A stretch of 64,000 nt of DNA from Aurantiochytrium sp. KH105. Its lineage: Eukaryota > Sar > Bigyra > Thraustochytrida > Thraustochytriidae. The notes below the pieces were generated by a model. That model ran no database searches and had not been told where the DNA came from. It saw only the letters and a list, made by a program, of their open reading frames with translations. Shown piece after piece: positions 25,401 through 30,136 of the stretch; within the stretch, counting starts at the first letter, position 1; each line of letters starts with the position of its first letter. Location of the stretch: the NCBI GenBank assembly GCA_003116975.1, contig BGKB01000187.1, forward strand, positions 1 to 64,000, given 5' to 3'. Made by a program: the position numbers and the translations under genes.

Positions 25401-28400
25401 TGAGGTAGAAAAGTTCGTGGACCGCGAGTACTCGCGCGCCGATGAGCATCCACGATCTTGGCCGTTTCGGCTGCTTTCGCGCGACCCCGCGCGCATCAAG
25501 AATGCCGACGCCTTTGATCCCAAGGCGCGCGCAGCGGCACGCGCAGCTGCCGTGGATGAGGACTATCCTTTCTATCCGCTCTCAGACTTTAAGCTCCGCC
25601 ACCAGGAGCCGCTCGAGTTCCCGGACTTTATGTACTTTTCGCGCAACTACTTTAACCCGAACTGGAACGGTCTGCGGCGCGTGAAGAACGTGGTCATGGT
25701 GCTCGAATGGGCCCCTTCTGTGGCCAAGATCACGCCTCTTGGGCCCGAAGAAAGCGCTGCATTGCACCCCATTGAGGGGGAGGCGGAGCGCTCGCTGAAA
25801 AAGGCTTACGAGCTGTTGTCGGTTCGCACGGGCGAGTTGAGTGCTGAAGACGTCATCCAGGCCGTGCGTGCAGCCACGGACATTCGACTGTCCGAGGTCG
25901 AAGTCGCGGATGTGATGGCAGAGTTCGGGACGGGCCGCAGCACTCTGACGCTCGCGAATCTGCGCCGTCTGCTCACGCGCGGCCGTCTGCGCTCTGTGGA
26001 GCATGGGCGTAATTATGTCATTGTCTCGCTGGCAGAAGCCGAGACGATCCGTCGCATTCTTCATTTGCGTGCCGCGCAGGAGGATGTGCTCATCACAGGA
26101 AGCGACACGGAAATTGCGCTGCGATACACCCCTCTTTCGACGATGGGGTCCTCCGAAGCTGCGAAGCGAGCCGAGCTCGCCGGCGCAGACGGCGACGGAA
26201 GCAGCAGTCTCGATGGCCTCGACGAGGCGATGACGTTGACAGTTCCAGCGAGCGGGAATTCGAGCGGCAGGCTGGGCAGCGTCGGCGAGGCAAGCCCCAG
26301 CGATCCAGCTTCCGCCGCGGAAGCCGCTCAAGTAGAGTATGGCATGGTTCTGGACGCTTCGCGGCGATGGCGCGTGGCCGATGGCGTTGCATTTGACACG
26401 CTCGCGCCGAACTTTCAGGCCGCCATGGCTCACACATGCGCGCGCTTCCTTGACTGCAACATGCACTTTCGCTCTGTGGATCTCAACGTCTTGCTGTGCG
26501 CTTTGCAGCGCAATTCGGTACATGCTCGTGAGCTCTTCTTCCTGCAAACGATGGGATGCAAGCGACGCATGGATCGCAAGTGGAGCGAAACGCCGCTCGC
26601 CAAGATCTTCTCCGTCCCGGACGAGTGGTGCGCCTTCAAGCAGCGTGCCCAGGCGGTCTTTGTGCGGGAGTCAATTCGCAGCAAGCGGCTGACCGAGTGG
26701 GAGGCCTTTACGGCCTTTGACTCGGACGACAATGGCCTGCTTGGACCTGCAGAGTTTTATGGCGCACTGCGCTGGCTCGGGGTTCCCAACTTGACGCCCG
26801 ACGATGTGGTGGACATGTTTAGCGTTGCGGATCGCAATGGCGACGGGATGATCGACTACAAGGAGTACATTGTCTTTTTGGAAGGCGAGGAGGAGGCCGC
26901 AGGCATCGTCGAAGAAGATGAGGAGGAGCGCGAGCTGGTCCCACAGGTGGACGGAAGCCTGCCGCACGCAAAGCCTTTAGTTGAGCCTTACGGCGCCGAC
27001 GTGCTGCGCGAGGTGATGGTGAAGCGTGCTCGCGAAGAAATGCAGCGTCTGGAAGAAGAGCGTATCCGTCGCGAGGCTTATAACCGCGCCTTTGACATTA
27101 AAGTCTTTGAGGAGGAGCTCGAGGCCAGCAAGTCGCGCGAAGGAGGAGCCAACCCGCTCTTGCGGCCCTTGTCCTCTTCGACCAGCGATGGCGGTGAAGG
27201 GTCCCAAACCAAGGATGAGAACGCCATGCTCTGCGAGTACTCTTTTGTATCTAATGAGCGGCCGCTGCGCATGACAGCGTCGGGCCACGGGCGCTTTGTT
27301 CAGGAGCTCACACATGTCACCACCGAGCGTGCTTCGGATGCAATCACTGCAAACAAGCAGCGCTGCCGCTTTGGCCACGAGTTGCGGACGACGTGGTACT
27401 CTTGGCGGAAGTGCAGCACTTGCGGTGTCCGTAACAATGTGCGCTACGAGTGCTCAAACTACGAATGCAGCTATTATCTGTGCTCGCGCTGCCATGCGTC
27501 CGCGAGCGAGGAGAAGAAGCGCGCGCGAGAGGACCTTTCCAAGCAAACAACCTTTTTCAACTGCGCTGCAGGCGGCAGCGTCTCGCTGCAGGTTCCCACC
27601 GCTATCACGGAAAGCTCCCTCGTCTCTGAGGAGGAAAAGGAGACGAAGGAGAACGGGGAGACGACGACGACGAAGGATTCTGTGAAGGACACCACGACTG
27701 TTTCTCCTGGTCGTGCGTCGGGCCCTGCAAATTTCACGATCATGTTTGATGTGCGCATTGACAGTCTTCCTGCCAAGGGCGGCAAGCACGCGCTTGCCAA
27801 ATTTTCTGCTTCTGCCCCGCAAACGGGACGCCATCACAACCGGAAACGAAACAAGGCCAATGTCTTTATTGACGAGACCGGTAGGGTGACGAACGGAAGT
27901 GCTGCAATGCCAAAACTTGACCCCGTCACGCCCAAGGATTCCGAGGAGTCCGCCACCGGGACAACCGAGATTGCAAGGGACGAGAAAACGGAAGCGACGT
28001 CGACGCAGGCAACTACAGAAACGGCCACTACGCAGGAGGACGGCGCCGTCAAGCAGGACGAAGAGGAGGATGTCGCCAAGAGCAAAGACACAGTCAAGGA
28101 GGAAGACACAGTCAAGGATGCCGCTGTTGCAGCTGGCGAAGGACTCTCCGAGGGCGTTGCGGAGGCCTCTTCCAAGTCAAAGGATGACGACAGCGCTAAG
28201 GTTGTTGATTCATGCGCCACAGAATCATCAGGCAAGGATGAGGAAGCAGAGCCAGCAGACGACGTCAAAGATGGCGACACCGAAAAGGCAGAGAAGCAGG
28301 AGGACTCGGCTGTGGTTGAGAAGGAAGACGTGAAGAAGGGAAAGAAGCCGAAGAAAGCTCCGCGGAAAAAGGAGGAGCCAGCAAAGAGGAGGAAGAGGGC

Positions 28401-29523
28401 AACCAAGAAGAAGAAGAAGAAGCCAGAGTACAGCGATGACGATCACTCTGAGAACGAAGAGGACGATGATGACGAGGACTTGGACGCTCTGGATGACGAC
28501 GGCGATCAAGACGAGAAGAGCCAAAAGTCTGCCAAGGATGCAGAGCCGTGGCAAGGCGCTATGACGGGTGGCTCTTGGCACGTGGTGACAATTGTCGTGA
28601 ATGGAAGCGAGCGCTCGATGACGACCTACGTGGACGGCGTCAGCTCGTGCAAGTTCACAGACCTGAACACCGATGAACTGGAGCTCCAGCATCAGGTATC
28701 TCTGTTTGGCGGCGCGCAACAAAGAAGCATGCGCGGTGGCTCAGTTCGAAGGCTCGTGATCGCAAACCGCGCGCTGAACGAGGGCAAAGTCCGTGAGTTG
28801 TCGAAGGAGCTGCGCTCCAAGTCCGAGAAACGCATCTTGTGGTACCGCATTCAACCTGCGTCTAGAGAGGAGAAGAAGGTTATTTCAAACATGCGCAAGA
28901 CCGGGGTTTGTGTAAAGCTCGTCACGTCCGAGGAAGACGCCCTTGCGGCGCTCAAGTCCGAGTCTAACTTCAACAGCATCGTTACGCAACTGTGGGCCCC
29001 TGAAAAGGAGGACGAAGACGGCGTGATGCGTGTGCCGGGCTTTGACAAGGATGGTCTAGGCAAGCCACCAGGCTTGTCTTTTGCCGACCGGGTCCGTCAA
29101 GTCGACAAGAATGCGCCCATCTTTATGGATCTGACCAAGCCGCCGCAAAAGGCCAAGGAGTACATTGTCGGCGAGCTCATTAAAGCTCGATACCACGGTG
29201 GATCGTTTTACCCTGGACGTATCTCGCGCGTGCACGATGTGAGAATGGTCAAGGGCAAGCCGAAGCGAGTTTATGACATTGACTACGATGACGGTGATGA
29301 GGAGTCCGAGGTCGAGGACCACAACATCAAGCCACGGCGGCAAAAGGATCGCAAGGGAAGCCAGAAGACGGCCCAGTATCAGTGGAGAGACGAATGGAAC
29401 CGCGAGCTTCGCCGCAAGGCAATCAGCGTATATCAGAGCGGTGACCATGCCGAGGAGATGCTCTGCTTTGCCGTTTGTCTGCGAATCAAATCGACGTCTT
29501 CGCCGACGGACAATAAGCGCTAG
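4498..29523 (+). CDS. Giant 8,341-aa DUF3638/DUF3645 ATPase with UBL, thioredoxin, WWE, Tudor and LamG domains
   Basis: One uninterrupted frame of 25,026 bp starts at the first ATG. Domains in order, with approximate residues: acidic N-terminus; LamG/ConA-like fold 458-616; ubiquitin-like 1143-1220; Tudor-like 1551-1604; Tudor-like 2978-3030; thioredoxin-like 3717-3810 with WKASC in place of WCxxC; WWE-like 3944-4010; SAM-like 4190-4250; WWE 4630-4705; GFG repeats 4776-4805; thioredoxin 4989-5067 with an intact WCQPC (C5016, C5019); DUF3638 P-loop core about 5439-5690 with Walker A GAGKTT (5482-5487) and Walker B LLDEVD (D5665, E5666); Cys/His cluster 5948-5987; DUF3645 6393-6437; motor C-terminal half about 6590-6790 with FRMRGIGKGQ (R6775, R6777); EF-hands 7408-7419 and 7445-7456; ZZ-like zinc motif 7623-7670; second LamG-like fold 7742-8100, split by an acidic/Lys insert; Tudor-like 8222-8281. 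DUF3638 function is not established. Ubiquitin or ADP-ribose signalling is inferred from the accessory domains only. Confidence 0.9.
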   Translation: MPGEQEVQDLEDDYDNFAQDVLWEDPGEAANSEDEDSDMEERFRRVPGLRTKHGRKKTKEPKTLAATFDFRRGRTRWPEGVELIDEKKAEELIKKAEQRAADTKTTTGSAVADDPWAAQSMYPSLSGNPGGSSSLAAHDHGSSTGAGYSGAGPGAGMAPGDSQQAALQGPVGPWGGQVAPTSAPMTSYSSAAAASSAAGGSAGATANAAKASAPLDDKNLDDPLFNLAPNAAKFETLKDHSTALVLLPGQRLKLDLEELTTYGASSKARARTRKEVKRREAIHKRGLKKQAEMARAAAASLAGGNIGAVDAAVAKAEAEVDNYYAKHGRDDDDDDDDDKKGGFLDSDDEDFEVDADDLFDDDDLDDDDSDGALGRGRSRGRTDGLGGGRDSSPGGDSLVMVGGGGGVRWSDDVATGTAAGTSYGFGMGTGTGTGASGGFGDSFGGYGGFGGYGGFESMYKTYVNQYTITMDVKFEVDPPRNGLSLFQTRLVHVEENQRTGKKRIKQSDGECMVNSEGGVGILGSFGDVTKAKVKKGKWHRIVIAVGCSEEGKGQIRTWVDSVPCATINHEEVVRDGRFAIDPDALYLFSSKNASMMPGQISVRHIRIESVFSDNRMVREQRARDKLISMYEEERKDEITEQRKELSLAVLFPKARPIWVAPALTGTFGDAYIEGTMLEASSLLSWSHTVLNYTLSRALHEMGPFLGALSSLERGFVSDAAYIFSRSGVMMRQMMKLLRHRNKTQLMAFLRKLRSVLGDLEVGDTILLPVLVETNEIVIVMTRVDDQRFRFVIVNTDPLSGLRYHAVSPVAGPPKLKYRTCMVLNNVPKKNALDNVFWMAVYNLSVHNHKRDTERFYDILLPFLTGKPLETSLVEAEMEAAHGKSDGVGAGAYRSPQRSQTAYVRCLLEALHFVLREKGLNELRAKLVTLALRAQFVKMISNDMDHMHPSENGVRVCRMACSQLAYTTVKLADRLRAEAQNADDARPEDEADIKEEEEEEEENAKEGADIPKSPKPAGAASSSDPASSTPGMQKRLAKRRLRAEACRQIMLEECKRLAFDVLDKVKACEEESVELPAILELSKTLFETPKASGGALALSGPEMSSPVLSEGNEEVRAAAEANPETARHAPQALPRIGADDENAITLKVKHTLPRRDRLPFEFVVDRTGLVSQLFALVEDKSGVPASKQRLIFMGKILDSTKLLSDYKLNTSGKVIHLAVQKVVGKEGGSDAGAQSKAKLRSGTSSGTALTAEGESEEVARERVRQNVQFCDMPVMSAVMNIPNPGQAAALKKYVAVDFLQLPEKILNRAEAVDTLRMTDKLCTLMDNQNHCIKNDKLLILNLIQYVVTQLIPLPAPREVTQDPVTRLRSGRAYRRQKRRQRARDELAAEAAAKQEAEEDLEADGAAAAAAAREEEEEDSDWNEASNSSGYSDEEWDSDLEEYVRRHRGGRNGGGKDGEGEDDDAEVRAKDDSSEDEDGEAGMDDELLDATNIDAEIAKKMGISSMHEADLARVKQFLEEMPTTRKQAIAEIESHGNSDADELTVDFLDDERFQPSLGQRVRVRFQGEYGIWYNGTVSRLNDDGSFFIVYDDGDTEDEVPRSAVRSIFAPRLHRTKEERIRATNRLHNRMEASLEALVATLEAKGEGKDALEKESAGTDAGAAGANGKSTSEEEPQRPDLDNGRRAEAEATARACIWDEEPIDYALQVEIMLVLQRLMEHFAAAAFSLQQSRPLDAVCVVVPGCIAAIADAIMRQVAFDTPSEACTHLLGQTRSGRQLGIPGFGLSVSTFADQTETLEIHTPELSLARTSVLDYFESPAQRRLFKIFTWESAPTVKPNPSLVKYLRNICRETAATEASMPHTLLLDRHPKSSRLLKNYPELEAYRDIAFYWKHFLNPDITAFVNYGGREGRDVGRLDRMIAQLNWKWNADILAYEVRAFSNRVLTCRPFPDMNYAGVSYEKDHQPPKHRFASTAAPSFYLTPPSVRTEDDIIYRPSLPAFEETVEHHAAPTDLEDRGTDNASKRRQRDEGETATKRKGRNGTDAGTTTTKTQVLGQHDSELLLSYLTVPYIRLPLVLTFFASDDRLHKLQSERLRDILDSVTFEPGRYLSLGLRGVEPVLVPTPYKELLATPYGALINDMCSSPESVSRPATALIRDALALDTGSVCDIGAEDFNTSVLIILYTARLASRLDNYLSWLVRRARTTKANARRGGVLRDTTLTPECVDKLEQAMNEIRDMMLGPLSTLFRDYLQKLEDQTRKDPTDEDLIRRNSKLACDLHAHLLLMCRNVSVETMKTRVAQTLVGSFIYLTTRHTWNRPIREEGRLLIPEFELYEVLQVQRRTLVNWCRNLRQGQLDRVMQYSLEVSTSTSGSMGTTEEFLSSSNRWSRISGVRSVGRYAVASTRLAAGSSQGGATSGGDADGDADTSDEGSAAGGATDGNASSGGSGASPARLKLLREKSFNTSVEEISDQEMFGVEMDLQIGQMTLRSRHLSALVSEISNHPDMKDLFGNGTLQVSLLERAEHRDRYRLVGLQHDIEYWITPHDECPPLSDEWGRHYDPSELFPSESWIVSLFEPVRRQFFDGPMPPAMQFLMPECALPEDAEVAILMGLHPQMGGPFKLVYLFRRLRCVHVYECLSHGRQWYWSLHLTTDSRYCLRELQQSTEARMYPSPKWWTQGAGVAYPNGNTPCLMNRVQGGRYISHADRSVVIIREAGHAENLSGGKETYLPARLLFGLIPQCLLETHRFWLDESSSGSLQVPCNLFRGESDASGEDKATGAGGKSAPYDGEKGATNNNEAAWAAKEARRRRQDAREGYRSIQIMRGYPIEEDGEHVIVAEFQGVGSWLDIIRRKSGEAGAGSDTGIECVGGLPGVILRIMRYDKAAYSKRFLDKQAVALCLESLHLIKDQSNDPFLLKVKARREREQRKAANRLKKRATKRSKAADAAAALARSGEASHRGHGATEGASLLATEYDVNPSGHKYEVNVGDHVKYMVKKGRFIDVVVLAKNPDGTFDVQGVSKSLAGMVLERIEGHDLHKTRPHNVDRGEEIWHWQGLSDSEDEDWASGQSSDEDDDISDDDNAGAIDGSELRGARAVGGSLERNKGEKRRRRRAGRGDGDADDEMEEAKKREDEDGNKSRASLSFQQFFLLDLVLEAADRDVNLCMDLLYRLSAVPGVSFADVESVAVAVKAARADHLAFAIDKNGERVARSTEEIREFEAKSGELLAIETKVGEGGTVIPDLEDSCMVMLNLMYAPRGSRLFSIARTLSRVENLAHICAWTKKSNLAVWESELALRYGASMVPRLPLRGCVPVDLVEMPRLKLGFTVRKDFEGELRMYSMDHADLYVCNERDPSTTKMLRGIPHSLLMSNTQGDLQVLVPLVAPVRPQIKTQPFSTHLVLDRTNGSWNNRISQRYFLYPVHVSLSFLETRGLESALYLMLLRFLHRDYDEVFRLTDSVATDTHLGETASTIFDYFEYANDDWHPDAHACRLKISLVTVDSGILLPWDLTTQCARYAVKLPHVCVSCRLSLEEELEVLQTERLIVTSKKHALYVNTVHKDYIMTLVKNRQHALQAQFGLGAEETNGDDASKTAYGVTVEAGVLSTSETKDGGDSDEEALKNNKVLTVRAPCWVPPRGPSTSWPYYLDKTVFGETYQEVTSVKDPEHWATLRTGGVEQVVRARAMGDDEDEDDEAEGEAGNGGAGKSSGASAGINFPAVKAPPGGWLVVACFHVLWKASCVKAMQRIAEVAPVFPSCAFLSVRSDSLELSTLARDMKVSTFPTFIIMRGGEEVPDGRITAEDRITESLVSLLKEHVTKEDEAQFAEVLRAERRVMRERLQVTLDNFVPDADDADGKQRMSDKAGNKKRANKKRAGSSADNEKAGAEASDARKKAIEMQLAQLDSDNDESDYDDEDLQWTWDDETAQSMVIEKLGMRVVLRPEDLDASDATWEWSLEYDGRNWTKFADDQNKKIEMHYIAGDLYRGSSITIDRGDQGGRKVDIWDNNVQIASYELTGFRGRFLEPYREYLVIRRRGQRLPVPGEPEVSPERKMRDEQLRRDREVRDRMRAEALASRRGKDNEGIRGSMGFVPSSGVHEWTLVWSHEPSRNGEGDAVGICSENCEKMGPGPAPLLGNASDSSSLALYANGKLYHRGKLLAEVAPRLRASQAALKPLEDDAADAAEKKKLAREDLDEQMQELVAKLDENGLEEVADKFIINGYTTAESFNKLSEEDFKSFDIDDELLDKFTQFLAGEMEKESGSESGSDGEDDESEGDDPDEDVDADADEGKDDNKKEKSGKGVRQLRQRKGDNKILPVLAKAEGLLGTMARLTQGDAVNLWGSGSRVTCILDTDREDGLLRFQVDGTPLECEVRGIFSILGAHCVYPCISLAPYDIPQQDWKKSANERKAGMGATEDEDERADGESKNADAEDKKSKKTASKKSAKKNKSKSANGDGDDNDDANSQGDGERDEQEDEEEDEERKAIVKGLVGLTKLDETDFKKFGTSELQKLVKRAEELVKNQAVEPAVTLLAEDEVEDAAAADKAAAAAAAGTEDGAKSASKRRGKERKSSSSESSGSESGESSSSSEEEESDEGEESDESGSESGSESDEDSPGRGRKGGKDAKEDAAKKVPIKRCVWMYQEQNRWIRYDTDTAVTLERARRSGSKECEVTVGGERMLVRFRKMDNSSAQDVGEQNRSGSGGEKMRVRRQVIGKGISAGWETLSMTYDAPLSLYGNMALDVLDRVWSKGETMDGAKCGYGFLFLYGLLQGKLRCRIGGSSGFGGFGGFGGFGGFGGFGGFGDFGGWGGWGSTTSGKSDSHRFATLLAQLYTDRRFKSVPASIINVLIRNRQLCSRMPEFRDTRKNKRNKVFNGWADEREAQSPLAALFSQVVPSLQSLKRKRGAMQFPPAPPYPELDPAPKDYAVRRILTTTSDDEVATSRLSNRPELTDLSCSKRQLRPVSDHEVTALANAVGMRLAGEDVRFRIEAPLDIEDEDHFDRVMEALARENRLVVVQFHATWCQPCKAVSPTLLALSRRTPGVRFLRVDVDDCDMLSERYEIEKLPALAIFRGGATPEHRVSSIVGVSSDFSTTVETTIDGLLTDEEKAAIKRFRREQSRHRDETMPASNSARAQLESQGEGGDDEGEQESKDNHVPLEQENAKTHLGTDSEELRILAQSPLASLQKYLLWSTRGELGLSDVQDQIPFKVNKHEAAGNAVAKSMLGRMEEDVRSWSSTANAKASVGLRVLPRKVLAGFCSPGGDTAPIEAALAGISDLTKELRDLRGQDSAVVEKMLPLLTQAANHIELGRQSGPTRNEKIVHLLRREAGQETYIWIEFLFGALLSTRAEEDILRLNPYLSPENARTLLNIVTVVLLRANRMGHTNRCIGLSIRLRAKLQSLLALPPADRIARRNELVLSLSQMSESLGEALSDGRHFVDAKDLSFDPRFLLFEFTWNLLLREKQVEIVNMFMNNLAQDTSKVKQMIMGAGKTTVVAPLLALMLADGKSLVMSVVPKALLEMSRTRMRETFATIMQKRIYTLQFDRGTSVQRAMRRGLENAVRNRGIVVATPTTVKSIMLAYIETLNKITLAKEQGMSLRTAAAALGEGPVAAGKSDPDAAVNADPRSSPAEGDSKSALKTSTAATALPLDEQAAELQKILTIFRQGSILLDEVDLILHPLKSELNFPMGEKFDLDASQQGERWSLPTHMLDAIFFTERGKVSTFEQRGQALDILKRLSAIIDEGYKCRALQQLPHITLLNLTFYQNELRPILAEWAYLWLQKHHLHGIDHAEAIRYIVDGGESRSHARLFLEGFEENGTTSESMISGAAEAATARARKVHDLTEELYENEAALVEHISQSSDLLSQLQEHIARLTKRVEEAQYPRDDSLDNNIVVWLSVAFDSQQGAARAVHQGSVLSQCAKLEETGLTVKRCEDEDETVRRAKDLYGAKQLRCVIIGGDESRVGCSADCENHHSTICLRCNKDWGNHSGHTCGRGQGSRGSFPPEDSEEVYQLVDMVTDLVEGERTLKVPAKRIIIFAAHCNIHEEERMALWELGVTVVDSTEDLAKVVDEIEDYDRGSRSRRAATEDGGEGGQGDEGEEERKAEDENEDAEQQTSLSITQDDDDVVFLRTVLGRGPDGRKIGGRSTAKGSTLTEDDEPAGGESETLTIPPPLPLERVSSSTSKELQVLRQRLEALEVAKGEVTEDDEEERQRLREHINSSRNKLQTEIDGMRTDTKVALQRIPKEFLSAEALEVRKSGTFLQGQSYEIHSRRLGTRLVQALQWIDKVAPERTTTTAAKTVSGETKTEGESSDRTIGDEAFVSLVANLQSLERQSLAAKIVARVSPQHKKLLNLTRDWLRTFLPHCLGKINRVSFGLLNDDDCKRALEEDPLMPRSRLKLAVPFVGKDVPSSSSEFAHPDITIGLTILGYRYSGLRESDFETVVDEMTTEFAREIGPARERKSSQRYEQWVSESGGTLRGIRDRSGAATPATGAASGIGFGTGGATFGSAFAEPRGGGPEATSEKARATATVAAARDRLEAEEKEVVQLKYLQKSNREQMQKLYKLWKFEPLVIHHYLSHTVLPAHMRSQKVKISASGQAVGGEMLFGRRVGFSGTPSDLLPKELGRCDYETGDDGKMLSTVLDGGTTSFEYIKSNWNVEDLLKGIAQAESPRYHALIDTGALITGYSNKQVARALLNLGLSWCDGVVFLDDDDKQQVLVRATGRVISADQCGVPLERRFAFYDQIHTTGMDIKHVVNARAVITLGKDMVFRDYVQGAFRMRGIGKGQTICAYIIPEVQELMKRELQAAGVTTGTYSSTDEDKTLVDIVAWLVINSMRSEQVQWSMLCMQNISNVYRKNALKQLMRKQAVKLESADDSRQALNVFRESVDFDLEGNVPDPLPFSKRLENMIEEHDDFILSETERQIGRNVLHEVKQYSGTSQETSEQKLESEQEREQEQEQEKEVRAKRDQQIEVEKFVDREYSRADEHPRSWPFRLLSRDPARIKNADAFDPKARAAARAAAVDEDYPFYPLSDFKLRHQEPLEFPDFMYFSRNYFNPNWNGLRRVKNVVMVLEWAPSVAKITPLGPEESAALHPIEGEAERSLKKAYELLSVRTGELSAEDVIQAVRAATDIRLSEVEVADVMAEFGTGRSTLTLANLRRLLTRGRLRSVEHGRNYVIVSLAEAETIRRILHLRAAQEDVLITGSDTEIALRYTPLSTMGSSEAAKRAELAGADGDGSSSLDGLDEAMTLTVPASGNSSGRLGSVGEASPSDPASAAEAAQVEYGMVLDASRRWRVADGVAFDTLAPNFQAAMAHTCARFLDCNMHFRSVDLNVLLCALQRNSVHARELFFLQTMGCKRRMDRKWSETPLAKIFSVPDEWCAFKQRAQAVFVRESIRSKRLTEWEAFTAFDSDDNGLLGPAEFYGALRWLGVPNLTPDDVVDMFSVADRNGDGMIDYKEYIVFLEGEEEAAGIVEEDEEERELVPQVDGSLPHAKPLVEPYGADVLREVMVKRAREEMQRLEEERIRREAYNRAFDIKVFEEELEASKSREGGANPLLRPLSSSTSDGGEGSQTKDENAMLCEYSFVSNERPLRMTASGHGRFVQELTHVTTERASDAITANKQRCRFGHELRTTWYSWRKCSTCGVRNNVRYECSNYECSYYLCSRCHASASEEKKRAREDLSKQTTFFNCAAGGSVSLQVPTAITESSLVSEEEKETKENGETTTTKDSVKDTTTVSPGRASGPANFTIMFDVRIDSLPAKGGKHALAKFSASAPQTGRHHNRKRNKANVFIDETGRVTNGSAAMPKLDPVTPKDSEESATGTTEIARDEKTEATSTQATTETATTQEDGAVKQDEEEDVAKSKDTVKEEDTVKDAAVAAGEGLSEGVAEASSKSKDDDSAKVVDSCATESSGKDEEAEPADDVKDGDTEKAEKQEDSAVVEKEDVKKGKKPKKAPRKKEEPAKRRKRATKKKKKKPEYSDDDHSENEEDDDDEDLDALDDDGDQDEKSQKSAKDAEPWQGAMTGGSWHVVTIVVNGSERSMTTYVDGVSSCKFTDLNTDELELQHQVSLFGGAQQRSMRGGSVRRLVIANRALNEGKVRELSKELRSKSEKRILWYRIQPASREEKKVISNMRKTGVCVKLVTSEEDALAALKSESNFNSIVTQLWAPEKEDEDGVMRVPGFDKDGLGKPPGLSFADRVRQVDKNAPIFMDLTKPPQKAKEYIVGELIKARYHGGSFYPGRISRVHDVRMVKGKPKRVYDIDYDDGDEESEVEDHNIKPRRQKDRKGSQKTAQYQWRDEWNRELRRKAISVYQSGDHAEEMLCFAVCLRIKSTSSPTDNKR

Positions 29524-29568
29524 ACGTGATCTCAATTTTAAGTTTTTTAACCAAAAACAAGCCTAAAG

Positions 29569-29599
29569 AATAAATCAAATCAAATCAAATCAAATCAAA
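29569..29599 (+). terminator. Poly(A) signal AATAAA running into an AAATC repeat
   Basis: AATAAA at 29569-29574 lies 46 bp after the giant gene's stop and merges with about five AAATC repeats. It is the likely transcript 3' end. Confidence 0.5.
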
Positions 29600-30136
29600 C
29601 AGCTCCAACCGCAACCGAGACCGGTGATGCCCATTCACGAGAAAAAAGATTTTACATTTGGGAAGAACTTCTTGTGCCTGTGAATCTTTTTCTGCTCTCC
29701 CACTTCATTTTTACGATCCTACCTGGTATGCCAATCATAATTCCAAATTTGGCAATCATCCATCATTCGTGTGTCGGTCGGTCAGTCGGTCGGTCGGACG
29801 AGTAGGGCCATTTTTGCCGTGAGGCTCTTCGGACTCTGAGGATTATTTCTTTTTTTTTTGTTTCGTGAGCTCATCCGTCGACGCTCCAAGTCCCTCTCCA
29901 ATGCTTGGGATGGAATGTCGCGGACCTTTGGGAGCTTATACGAGTCTAAACCGATTCCTATTTACGTCGCGCCGCCGCCGGCGTGCCATTACCACGGGGA
30001 CTGCCCGTGCCAATGAGACTGGCCGAGTCGCGAAGTCCTGTAACGGCTATCGTTTGACTAGCCAGCTGCTACGGGAGGTGGTGATGTCCAAGTCGCGAAT
30101 GAACAAACGAGGAATAACTTGCACGGCGCTCGCTCG
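29575..30136. other. Spacer between the giant gene and the next gene
   Basis: No recognisable gene is present. It has short GGTC/CGGT repeats at about 29776-29796 and a T-run near 29850. A short frame at 29865-30146 opens on a GTG and is not convincing, though it could be an upstream exon of the following gene. Confidence 0.4.
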
